Shown here one piece after another: positions 51,641-59,202 of a stretch of DNA of 64,000 nt. Position 1 is the stretch's first letter, and every line of letters starts with the position of its first letter. The DNA lies in the NCBI RefSeq assembly GCF_001570805.1, contig NZ_BCSJ01000017.1:62001-126000 (forward strand). The letters run 5' to 3'. The translations under genes were made by a program, and so were the position numbers. The notes under the pieces were generated by a model, which was not told the origin of the DNA, did not search any database, and saw only the letters and a list, made by a program, of their open reading frames with translations. Source of the stretch: Brevibacterium epidermidis NBRC 14811. Lineage in GTDB: Bacteria > Actinomycetota > Actinomycetes > Actinomycetales > Brevibacteriaceae.

Positions 51641-54114
51641 CCCTGCTCCTGAACCTTGACGGGGGTGAGGTGATCGGCGCTGGCGGCCGGGTCGATGCCG
51701 AGTCGGCCCAAGAGGTCCTCGGCTGCGGCGGTGCCGAGTTCGTCGGCGACACGAGCCAGTTCCTTCGCGGTCACCGACAGCTGCTGAGCATTGTCGGTGC
51801 TCCAGTCGACGTCGAGGAGTTCAGGCAGCGCGGTGCTCTGACGCGTACGTGCGAGCTTGCCGTCGTCATCGGCCATCACGGCATCGACGATGAATTCGCT
51901 GCCTTCGATCTTCGCCAACGCGCCGATGGGTGCCGAGCAGCCGGCTTCGGCGCGGGAGAGGATCGCCCGTTCACAGGTCACGGCGAGGTCGGTGGTCTGA
52001 TCGTGGATCTGACGCAGAGCGGCCCGCACCTCGGCGTCGCCGTCGAGGATGTCCACGGTGGTCGCGAAGGCGCTGTCGGCGCTGCGGGTCTCCACCGCCA
52101 GGGCTCCCTGGCCCGGTGCCGGGAGCATGACATCGAAGTTGAGCGAATCGGTGGCTTCGGCCAGACGCCCGATGCGACGGACGCCGGCGGCGGCGAGGAC
52201 GACGGCGTCGAGACGGCCGTCGCGGACGTGTGCGATGCGGGTGTCGACGTTTCCACGCACACCACGAACCTCGATATCGGGACGTGCGGCGCGCAGCTGC
52301 ACGGCACGACGCGGCGAACCGGTGCCGATGACGGACCCGGCGGGCAGGTCATTGAGGCTCAGTCCGTCACGGCCGATGAGGACATCGGCCGGGTCGACCC
52401 GCGGCGGGATGGCTGCCATCTGGATTCCCGCCTCGGGGGTGGTGGGCAGGTCCTTGAGCGAGTGCACGGCCAGGTCGATCTTGCCCTGATGGAGGGCTTG
52501 GCGGACGGCGGAGACGAAGACTCCGGTGCCGCCGAAGCCGGCCAGGGGCGACATGTTGACATCGCCCTCGGTGACGACCTCGACGATCTCGACGCGCCAG
52601 CCGGTCAGTGCCGCGATCTGGTGGGCGATCGCCGTGGACTGGGAACGCGCCAGCTGGGACCGGCGGGTGCCCAGACGCACGGTGCGGCCGCTGAAGTGTT
52701 CGGGTTCGACGATGTCGAGGGTGTGATCGGCGACCGGGCGGACGCCGTCGGCCTCGACGTGGTGCACGCTGGCTGCCGTGGCGACCTTCGTCTCCGGAGA
52801 GGTCTTGGCATGAGCGGTCTTGTTCACGGGCAGGTCGAAGAGCTGCATGAGTGCCTGGGCATAGTCGACTTCGGATTCGGTCACAGCGAGTTCCTTGACC
52901 TTCACGGTCGGGGTGTGGATGAGCTTCTCTGCCACCCGGTGCAGAGATTTGCGGATCTCTGCGAACGCTTTCTCGTCGACGGAGTCACCGAGCTTCTTCT
53001 CCAGACGCTGGGTCTCCGAGGCGAGCACGTCTTTGGCGTGGGAACGCAGAGCGGTCACGGTCGGAGCGACGGATCGTTCCTTGTTTCCGGTGGCGATGTT
53101 CTCCAGTTCGGCGGAGATGATGGTGCGGACTTCATCGATGGTGCCGGAGACCTTCGAATCGCTTTCCTTGTCGGAGCCGCGCAGAAGTTCGCGGATCTCC
53201 CCGAGGCCGAAGAGGGCGACGTTTTCGAACTCGCGGACGCTGGGGTCGATGTCGTGCGGAAGGGCGAGATCGATGAAGGCCTTGTTCGCGGCGCCCTTGT
53301 GGTTCTGTGCGAGGCCGGCGACGATGTCGTCGCGGCTGACGACGACTCCGCGGGCACCGGTGCAGGAGACGATGAGGTCGGCATCGGCGATCTCTTCGGC
53401 CATGATGCGCGGGGTGAGTTCACGGGCGCGTCCGCCCACCTCGGCGACGAGGCGTTCGGCCTTGTCGAGGGTGCGGTTGAGCACGGTGATGTGGGCGACG
53501 CCCTCTTTGTGCAGTCCGGACACTACGAGTCCCGACATGGCTCCGGCGCCGATGACCAGTGCATTGGCGGCGCGCAGGGATCCGATATGAGCGGCCGAGG
53601 CTTCGATTCCGGCACCGAAGAGGGACCGAGCGACGTCACCGAGGTCGGTCTCCGAGTGGGCGCGCTTGCCCACACGCAGCGCCTGCTGAAGCGCCTGGGA
53701 GAGTTCGGAGGTCAGGGCCTTGTCCGACTGCGAATCCGTGAATGCCGACCGGAGCTGGCCGAGGATCTGGGCCTCGCCGATGGCCATCGAGTCGAGGCCG
53801 CAGGCAACCTTGAGCAGGTGCTCCATGGCCTGGTTGTCGTAGTGGGCATAGAAGTGCCCGGCGATATCAGACCACTCTTTGTCGATCGAGGACACGAGCG
53901 CGTTGCCGAGGTCGGCCAGACCGCCGTGGAAGGCCGAGACGTCGGCGATGAGTTCGAGGCGGTTGCACGTCGAGAGCACCGCGAGTCCTTCGACATTCTC
54001 TCCGGCCAGAGCGTCCCTGCGCAGAATGCCGACCTCACCGGCGCCGAAGGCCATTCGGTCGAGCATGTCGATCGGAGCCGACTGATGTGAAATGCCGAGA
54101 ACCAAGAGAGTCAA
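51637..54114 (-). CDS. hemA-hemC: Glutamyl-tRNA reductase / hydroxymethylbilane synthase fusion
   Basis: One 825-codon frame holds two normally separate enzymes. Residues 1-~435 are glutamyl-tRNA reductase: catalytic Cys50 in VLSTCNRLEL, GEAQILGQ (~113), the NADPH fold ALVIGAGAMSG (~184), and the C-terminal dimerisation helices. A ~40-residue Thr/Ala/Val linker follows. Residues ~476-825 are porphobilinogen deaminase: VRLGTRRSQLARSQS, AVHSLKDLPT, GTGSPRR, LPAPGQGALA and the cofactor-attaching Cys726 in AEAGCSAPIG. Both active sites look intact. There is no stop or frame change at the junction. It overlaps rex and hemD by 4 nt each. Confidence 0.95.
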   Translation of the reverse strand: MTLLVLGISHQSAPIDMLDRMAFGAGEVGILRRDALAGENVEGLAVLSTCNRLELIADVSAFHGGLADLGNALVSSIDKEWSDIAGHFYAHYDNQAMEHLLKVACGLDSMAIGEAQILGQLRSAFTDSQSDKALTSELSQALQQALRVGKRAHSETDLGDVARSLFGAGIEASAAHIGSLRAANALVIGAGAMSGLVVSGLHKEGVAHITVLNRTLDKAERLVAEVGGRARELTPRIMAEEIADADLIVSCTGARGVVVSRDDIVAGLAQNHKGAANKAFIDLALPHDIDPSVREFENVALFGLGEIRELLRGSDKESDSKVSGTIDEVRTIISAELENIATGNKERSVAPTVTALRSHAKDVLASETQRLEKKLGDSVDEKAFAEIRKSLHRVAEKLIHTPTVKVKELAVTESEVDYAQALMQLFDLPVNKTAHAKTSPETKVATAASVHHVEADGVRPVADHTLDIVEPEHFSGRTVRLGTRRSQLARSQSTAIAHQIAALTGWRVEIVEVVTEGDVNMSPLAGFGGTGVFVSAVRQALHQGKIDLAVHSLKDLPTTPEAGIQMAAIPPRVDPADVLIGRDGLSLNDLPAGSVIGTGSPRRAVQLRAARPDIEVRGVRGNVDTRIAHVRDGRLDAVVLAAAGVRRIGRLAEATDSLNFDVMLPAPGQGALAVETRSADSAFATTVDILDGDAEVRAALRQIHDQTTDLAVTCERAILSRAEAGCSAPIGALAKIEGSEFIVDAVMADDDGKLARTRQSTALPELLDVDWSTDNAQQLSVTAKELARVADELGTAAAEDLLGRLGIDPAASADHLTPVKVQEQG

Positions 54115-54806
54115 TTCCTGTGCTCCTCAAAACCAGGGTTGAGCGGTGCCGTGTCCAGCGCCGAATAGTATGCGAGTACTTGCAGCTCACTGGCCAAGTC
54201 GACTTGGTGGACACGAACGGTATCCGGTGCGTCGAGCACGGTGGGTGAGAAATTGAGAATGCCGCGCACACCTGCTTCGACGGCCTTCTGGGCCGCCGCG
54301 GGTGCCGCGGCTGCGGGGACGGCCATGACCACCAGGTCGATGTGCTCGGACCAGGCGGGCAGGTCGTCCAGTGAGGAGACGGTCAGGGCACCGATGGAGG
54401 TGCCGATCTTCTCCTCGTCGATGTCGAAGACGGCAGTCAGGCGCAGACCGCGGCGCCGGAATCCGGCGTAGTCGGCCAGCGCCGAACCGAGACGTCCGGC
54501 GCCGATGATGGCGACGCGGCGGTCCCGGTCGAGGCCGAGGAACGTCCGCAGAGTCGCGGCCAGTTCCGGACAGGAGTAGCCGACACCGCGGGTTCCCGAT
54601 CGCCCCAGCTGGGACAGGTCTTTGCGCAGGATCGACGGGGACACACCGCTGCGTGCGGCAAGGTCCTCCGACGAAACTGTGTCCTGGCCGGTGGCGGCAA
54701 TGGTCTCGACGGTCTGCAGATAGATCGGGAGTCGGGATATGACGCGTTCGGGTACGTCCTTGCGAACGACACCCTCAATCCTGCTGGCGGACAGAATCTC
54801 GCCCAC
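54111..54806 (-). CDS. rex: Redox-sensing transcriptional repressor Rex
   Basis: 231 residues; GTG start at 54806. N-terminal winged helix: VISRLPIYLQTVETIA, SSEDLAARSGVSPSILRKDLSQLG with GTRGVGY, all Rex hallmarks. Rossmann fold VAIIGAGRLGSALADY binds NADH/NAD+. Rex represses respiratory and fermentative genes until NADH rises. Its place directly before hemA-hemC (4-nt overlap) suggests that heme supply is tied to cellular redox state; no Rex operator was identified by eye. Confidence 0.96.
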   Translation of the reverse strand: MGEILSASRIEGVVRKDVPERVISRLPIYLQTVETIAATGQDTVSSEDLAARSGVSPSILRKDLSQLGRSGTRGVGYSCPELAATLRTFLGLDRDRRVAIIGAGRLGSALADYAGFRRRGLRLTAVFDIDEEKIGTSIGALTVSSLDDLPAWSEHIDLVVMAVPAAAAPAAAQKAVEAGVRGILNFSPTVLDAPDTVRVHQVDLASELQVLAYYSALDTAPLNPGFEEHRN

Positions 54807-54833
54807 GAATCCGCCTCACTCCTTCAATCGATC

Positions 54834-55079
54834 TCATGCACCCAAGGCGTCGAGCGCCTTGGACAGCCGTTTCTCATCGACTCGATGGAAACTGTGTTGT
54901 CGCCCGTTGAGGAGGACGACCGGGACATCCCAGCCGTACTGTGCGGCCAGATCGTCATCGGTGTCGATGTCGATCTCGGTCACGTTCACGTCTCTGCCTG
55001 CGGCCACCTCGGTGACGGTCTGCAGCGCTTGAGCGCACAGATGGCAGTCGACACGCGTGAGAAAGGTCAAGTCGACCAT
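54834..55079 (-). CDS. Glutaredoxin-like protein
   Basis: 81 residues with a thioredoxin fold: LTFLTRVDCHLCAQALQTV (redox CHLC), EIDIDTDDDL, and cis-Pro loop WDVPVVLLNG. DUF836/glutaredoxin family. It is the first gene of the glutaredoxin-rex-hemA/C-hemD-hemB-marR run; mycobacteria also place such a gene upstream of hemA. Confidence 0.9.
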   Translation of the reverse strand: MVDLTFLTRVDCHLCAQALQTVTEVAAGRDVNVTEIDIDTDDDLAAQYGWDVPVVLLNGRQHSFHRVDEKRLSKALDALGA

Positions 55080-55103
55080 GGCTCACTCCTCATCGGGTGC
55101 AAC

Positions 55104-55135
55104 AAACCCCGCCGAGAAATCACTCGAGCGGGGGC
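55104..55135 (-). terminator. Terminator after the bS22-like gene
   Basis: On the minus strand CCCCGCTCGAG pairs with CTCGGCGGGG (one bulge) around TGATTT and is followed by TTTGTTG, 17 nt beyond the stop codon at 55152. Confidence 0.7.
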
Positions 55136-55151
55136 GTAGGACCGTCGGGTC

Positions 55152-55250
55152 TTACTTCTTGTTGCGACGCTGGTGACGTGTCTTGCGAAGCTGCTTGCGG
55201 TGCTTCTTCTTCGACATACGCTTGCGGCGCTTCTTGATGACTGAGCCCAC
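55152..55250 (-). CDS. bS22-like (AURKAIP1/COX24 domain) ribosomal protein
   Basis: A 32-residue, extremely basic protein beginning MGSVIKKRRKRMSKKKH (GTG start at 55250, AAGGGG 8 nt upstream) and ending in QRRNKK. This is the AURKAIP1/COX24-type peptide called bS22 in mycobacterial ribosomes, where it sits near the decoding centre. It is too short for default gene callers but has a ribosome site, stop and terminator, and lies upstream of the glutaredoxin-hem genes as in relatives. Confidence 0.9.
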   Translation of the reverse strand: MGSVIKKRRKRMSKKKHRKQLRKTRHQRRNKK

Positions 55251-55418
55251 TCGGGTACCCCTTGTGCTTGTCGGTGGAGGGTGAACTTCAGGTGCCCACC
55301 CATTGAACTAACCGTGCAATTCTATCGCTTGGCCGCCTGCTTTCCCAAAACTGTGTCCAGATCCACAACGGCGGCACCGGACGATCCGCGAGGGCGCGGG
55401 GATCGGGTTCGGCTCAGG

Positions 55419-56615
55419 TCAGTCGAAGTAGGGGTCGAGTGCGAAGAAGGGGAAGATGTTCTTCCGCGTGCCCATCACGGCTCGGTCGAGTTCGGCTTCG
55501 GGGTCGAAGCCCTTCGACCAGGGTTCGAAGGAGCCGTCGAATCCGTCGGTCATCGACAGCGGCGCTTCCCGTCCGGTCTTCGTCTGCGCATAAGCTGCCC
55601 ATCGTCCCGGGATCCGCGCAGCGGGGTCGATATCGCGTCCGGCGGCAATGGCCAGCAGGTTCGTCCAGGCGCGGGGCACGACGTCGATGATCGCGTATCC
55701 CCCTCCCCCGACGGACAGCCAGCGTCCGTCGGCATGATCGACAGCGAGGTCGCGGATGCGTTCGGCGGCGATCCGCATGGCGTCCACGCTCAGGCGCATA
55801 TGGGTCAGCGGGTCCGCGCGGTGTCCGTCGCAGCCGTGCTGGGAGACGATGACCTGTGGTTCGAAGGCGGCGACGACCTGTGGGACGGTGGCATCGAAGG
55901 CGCGCAGCCATTCCGCGTCCCCCGCTCGCGGGGGCAGGGCGATATTCATCGCCGAGGCGGCCGCCTTCAGTCCCCCGATGTCCGCGGGGAATCCGGTGCC
56001 TGGGAAGAGGAATTTCCCCGATTCGTGGATCGAAATCGTGAGTACGCGGGGATCGTCCCAGAAGAAGGTCTCGACACCGTCACCGTGGTGGGCGTCGGTG
56101 TCGAGGTAGACGATGCGCTCGTATCCGGCGTCGAGGAATTCGGTGATCGCTCCGGCAGCATCGTTGTAGACGCAGAATCCGCTGGCCTTGCCCGGCATCG
56201 CATGGTGCATTCCGCCGCAGAAGTTCACCGCGCGCAGGTAATCTCCGGAGATGATCGCGTTCGCGGCGTTGACGCCGCCTTGGAACAGCATCGCCGAGGC
56301 GGAGTGCATGTTCTCGAACCCGGGGACATCCTCGGTGCCGATTCCATACTTGGTCGCATCCTGCTCGTCGAGGCCCTCCGCGGTGCCGGCCTGCCTGACT
56401 GCGGCGATAAAGTCGGGGTCGTGGAGTCGGGCGAGCTTCGCCTCGTCGATCTCCCCGATGGGGTTGACGTGGACGTTCTCTGCGTCGAAGAGTCCGAAGT
56501 CCATGGCGAGCTTCGCTGTCAGGTCGAGCCTGAGCGGGTGCATGGGGTGGCTGGGACCGAAGTTGTAACCGGTCACTGCGTCGTCCCAGACGACATACAC
56601 ATCATTTTCGGCCAT
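55419..56615 (-). CDS. acuC: Acetoin utilisation protein AcuC / class I histone-deacetylase fold
   Basis: 398 residues of the arginase-deacetylase fold. Seen: YNFGPSHPMHPLRLDLT near the start, FCGGMHHAMPGKASGFCVYND with the catalytic His pair, zinc ligands in YLDTDAHHGDGVE, and SVGGGGYA. It deacylates lysines, probably on acyl-CoA synthetases as in Bacillus AcuC. ATG at 56615 is chosen because TAGCAT ends 7 nt before it (leaderless); an ATG at 56624 lies inside that -10. Confidence 0.92.
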   Translation of the reverse strand: MAENDVYVVWDDAVTGYNFGPSHPMHPLRLDLTAKLAMDFGLFDAENVHVNPIGEIDEAKLARLHDPDFIAAVRQAGTAEGLDEQDATKYGIGTEDVPGFENMHSASAMLFQGGVNAANAIISGDYLRAVNFCGGMHHAMPGKASGFCVYNDAAGAITEFLDAGYERIVYLDTDAHHGDGVETFFWDDPRVLTISIHESGKFLFPGTGFPADIGGLKAAASAMNIALPPRAGDAEWLRAFDATVPQVVAAFEPQVIVSQHGCDGHRADPLTHMRLSVDAMRIAAERIRDLAVDHADGRWLSVGGGGYAIIDVVPRAWTNLLAIAAGRDIDPAARIPGRWAAYAQTKTGREAPLSMTDGFDGSFEPWSKGFDPEAELDRAVMGTRKNIFPFFALDPYFD

Positions 56616-56683
56616 GCCCACCATGCTATATGGCGCAGCTCACTTGCGCCGATTCCGGGGCCACCGGCTCTACCATGGTGCTT

Positions 56684-58093
56684 GTGTCCAAGAATTCCTC
56701 GCCGCGCTACGACCGGCTGCTGAAGCCGGGACGGTGGGTCCGAGACTTCGTCGACGACCTCGCCGTGGCTTCACCGGCGCGTCTGGCGATCGGGTCCTTC
56801 GTCGCCGTCGTCGCGGCGTTCGCGATCCTGCTGATGCTGCCGGCGAGCATGCGCGATCCCGGTTCAGTCGATCAGGCCACGCATATCGCGAACTCCGTGT
56901 TCGTGGCGGTCTCGGCCGTGTGCGTGACCGGGCTGACTCCCGTCGTCACGGAACAGTACTGGTCGGACTTCGGGATCTCGGTCATCACCGCAGGCATCCA
57001 GGTCGGCGGTCTCGGAATCCTCACCCTCGCCTCGGTGCTGGGCATGGCGGTCTCCAGGCGGCTGGGAGTGCGACAGCGACTGATTGCTCAGCAGGCCACC
57101 TCAGCGCTCAATCTGGGCCAGGTCGGTTCGCTGCTCAAAACCGTGGTCATCACGATCTTCACTGCAGAGTCGATCCTCGCGGTGCTGCTGTTCCCGCGGT
57201 TCCTCATCCGCGGGGAATCACTCGGCGACTCCGTCTGGTATTCGGTGTTCTACTCGATCTCTGCGTTCAACAATGCCGGGTTCACCATCCACGAGGGCGG
57301 GGCCGCATACTTCGCCTCGGATCCGTGGATTCTGTCCCTGCTCATGGCCGGTGTGTTCGTCGGTTCGCTGGGATTCCCGGTCGTGCTCATGGTCGCGATG
57401 TTCTGGAACCGGCCCAGCCGGTGGGATCTGCATACGAAGCTCACGCTGACGACCACGACGACGGTTCTGGCCATCGGGCTGCTGCTGTTGGCGCTGTTCG
57501 AGTCGGCGAACCCGGCGACCTTGGGCGACAAGAACGCAGGTCATACCTTCGTCGAAGTCCTGTTCATGGCGGTCATGCCCCGATCCGGCGGGTTCGCGAC
57601 GATGGAGATCGCGGACATGAGCCAGGCCTCTCACCTGCTCATGGACCTCATGATGTTCATCGGCGGCGGTTCGTCGTCGACGGCCGGCGGAATCAAGGTG
57701 ACGACGGTTGCTGTGCTCGTCCTCGCCGCGTACGCCGAGGCCAGAGGCCTGCAGGACGTGCACGTCTTCGGTCGGCGGCTGACGTCGTCGACGATCAAGC
57801 TGTCGATCTCGATCCTGCTCACTGGTGCGATGATCGTCTTCATCGGCACCCTGACGATGCTGCAGATCAGTGCGGAGCCACTCGATCGGGTGCTGTTCGA
57901 GGTGATCTCGGCCTTCGGCACCGTGGGTCTGAGTTCCGGGGTGTCGGCGACCTCGCCGAACGCGGGACTCTATGTTCTGTCGGTGATCATGCTCATCGGT
58001 CGACTCGGTACGATTACACTGGCGGCTGCACTGTCTATGCAGGATTCGGTGCGCCTGTACCGCTACCCCGAAGAAAGGCCGGTCGTTGGCTAA
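56684..58093 (+). CDS. TrkH/KtrB-family potassium transporter
   Basis: About 469 residues with eight or more membrane helices and four selectivity-loop repeats (e.g. VSAVCVTGLTPV, SAFNNAGFTIHEGG, MPRSGGFATMEI, SAFGTVGLSSGV, each with the conserved Gly). GTG at 56684 is chosen because TACCAT ends 7 nt upstream; earlier ATGs at 56630 and 56675 leave no room for a promoter next to acuC. Its 3' end overlaps the TrkA gene by 8 nt, giving a Ktr-type K+ uptake system. Confidence 0.92.
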   Translation: MSKNSSPRYDRLLKPGRWVRDFVDDLAVASPARLAIGSFVAVVAAFAILLMLPASMRDPGSVDQATHIANSVFVAVSAVCVTGLTPVVTEQYWSDFGISVITAGIQVGGLGILTLASVLGMAVSRRLGVRQRLIAQQATSALNLGQVGSLLKTVVITIFTAESILAVLLFPRFLIRGESLGDSVWYSVFYSISAFNNAGFTIHEGGAAYFASDPWILSLLMAGVFVGSLGFPVVLMVAMFWNRPSRWDLHTKLTLTTTTTVLAIGLLLLALFESANPATLGDKNAGHTFVEVLFMAVMPRSGGFATMEIADMSQASHLLMDLMMFIGGGSSSTAGGIKVTTVAVLVLAAYAEARGLQDVHVFGRRLTSSTIKLSISILLTGAMIVFIGTLTMLQISAEPLDRVLFEVISAFGTVGLSSGVSATSPNAGLYVLSVIMLIGRLGTITLAAALSMQDSVRLYRYPEERPVVG

Positions 58094-58748
58094 CGAACAC
58101 TCTTCAATCCTGGTCATCGGACTGGGACGCTTCGGGTCCTCGACGGCGGCCACTCTGGCAAGACTGGGTCGCGAGGTCATGGCCATCGAGCACAATCCCG
58201 AACTCGTCAAGGACTGGAGCGGCAAACTCACGCACGTCGTCGAGGCCGACTCGACGAACATCGACGCGCTGCGTCAGGTGGGTGCCGGTGACTTCTCGAC
58301 TGCCGTCGTCGGCATCGGAACCTCGATCGAAGACAGCGTGCTCACGACCGCCAACCTCGTCGACCTGGGCGTGACGCAGGTGTGGGCGAAGGCGATCTCG
58401 CCGTCGCACGGCAAGATCCTCCACCGCATCGGCGCCCACCATGTTCTCTATCCGGAGTCGGATGCGGGCCGCCGCGTCGCCCACCTGGTCAGCTCCCGGA
58501 TGATGGAGTACATCGAGTTCGACGAGGGCCATTTCGCCGTGGTGAAGATGCGCCCGCCAAGGGAGATCCAGGGCTTCACGCTCAGCGAGTCCGGTGTCCG
58601 CGACAAGTACGGAGTCACGATCGTCGGCATCAAGAGCCCCGGCCGCGACTTCACCTATGCCGACCCGACGACCCGGGTGGGCAAACAGGACCTGCTCATC
58701 GTCGCCGGGCACGTCGAGCTGCTCGGCCGCTTCGCCGGCCGCCCGTAG
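58086..58748 (+). CDS. TrkA/KtrA potassium uptake regulatory subunit
   Basis: 220 residues; TTG start at 58086 with AAAGG upstream. N-terminal RCK/Rossmann fold: ILVIGLGRFGSSTAATLARLG binding NAD(H) or ATP, and a C-terminal RCK_C domain (VVKMRPPREIQGFTLSESGV to the end). A single RCK unit, so it resembles KtrA and the mycobacterial CeoB/C proteins more than E. coli TrkA. It gates the TrkH-like channel encoded upstream. Confidence 0.94.
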   Translation: MANEHSSILVIGLGRFGSSTAATLARLGREVMAIEHNPELVKDWSGKLTHVVEADSTNIDALRQVGAGDFSTAVVGIGTSIEDSVLTTANLVDLGVTQVWAKAISPSHGKILHRIGAHHVLYPESDAGRRVAHLVSSRMMEYIEFDEGHFAVVKMRPPREIQGFTLSESGVRDKYGVTIVGIKSPGRDFTYADPTTRVGKQDLLIVAGHVELLGRFAGRP

Positions 58749-58767
58749 GCATCCTCCCCAATCACGG

Positions 58768-58831
58768 GTTCAAAGTGTGTATGCAGTGAACTAGATCAGT
58801 GCAATTGCACTTTGAAACCGTCGGAGCACCG
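58768..58831. repeat. Diverged 64-bp repeat, copy A
   Basis: Begins GTTCAAAGTGTGTATGCAGT and ends GTCGGAGCACCG; 55 of 64 positions match copy B at 59095-59158, in the same orientation. Internally TTCAAAGTG and CACTTTGAA form an inverted repeat. It lies 20 bp after the TrkA-like gene. Confidence 0.8.
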
Positions 58832-58908
58832 CAATCGCGTCACCGCCTCGGCGTGAGATAGCCGTAACCTCATCACGGCACAAGGTGACTCCATCAAGAC
58901 GCAAAGAG

Positions 58909-58979
58909 AGCGGGCGACGGGAATCGAACCCGCGTCATCGGCTTGGGAAGCCGAAGCTTTACCATTAAGCTACGCCCGC
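58909..58979 (-). tRNA. tRNA-Gly (CCC)
   Basis: Cloverleaf on the minus strand: acceptor GCGGGCG/CGCCCGC, D-arm AGCTTAATGGTAAAGCT, anticodon loop TTCCCAA (CCC), T-arm GCGGGTTCGATTCCCGT. CCA is not encoded. It stands alone between two diverged 64-bp repeats. Confidence 0.94.
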
Positions 58980-59094
58980 GCGTCGCCGCCGTTAAGCAGA
59001 CATCTGCCCAGTTAAGACCCGTTGCAGACATGCCTTGGTCGGCGGCTCGAACCAGTCTACAGCTTCTCACCTCAGGTCCATTCGACAACTGCGT

Positions 59095-59158
59095 GTTCAA
59101 AGCGTGTATGCAGTGCACTAGACAAGTGCATCTGCATTTTGAAGCCGTCGGTGCACCG
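59095..59158. repeat. Diverged 64-bp repeat, copy B
   Basis: Same element as copy A, 327 bp downstream on the other side of tRNA-Gly. Here the centre contains the dyad TGCACT-N5-AGTGCA, partly lost in copy A. It lies 44 bp beyond the 3' end of the AbiEi-like gene. Confidence 0.8.
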
Positions 59159-59202
59159 GTCGGGTCGGACAGCGCCGTTTAGGCACGGTTGTCAGTCTGC
59201 CG

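Noticed and set aside
51670-54090. An 806-codon open frame on the plus strand opposite the hemA-hemC fusion
   Set aside because: It mirrors the coding frame through high GC at third positions, has Asp/Gly/Arg-rich composition, no motif and no ribosome site. Artefact of codon bias.
58749-59202. CRISPR-like repeats around tRNA-Gly
   Set aside because: Only two diverged copies, 327 bp apart with a tRNA between them, and no cas genes; not a CRISPR array.
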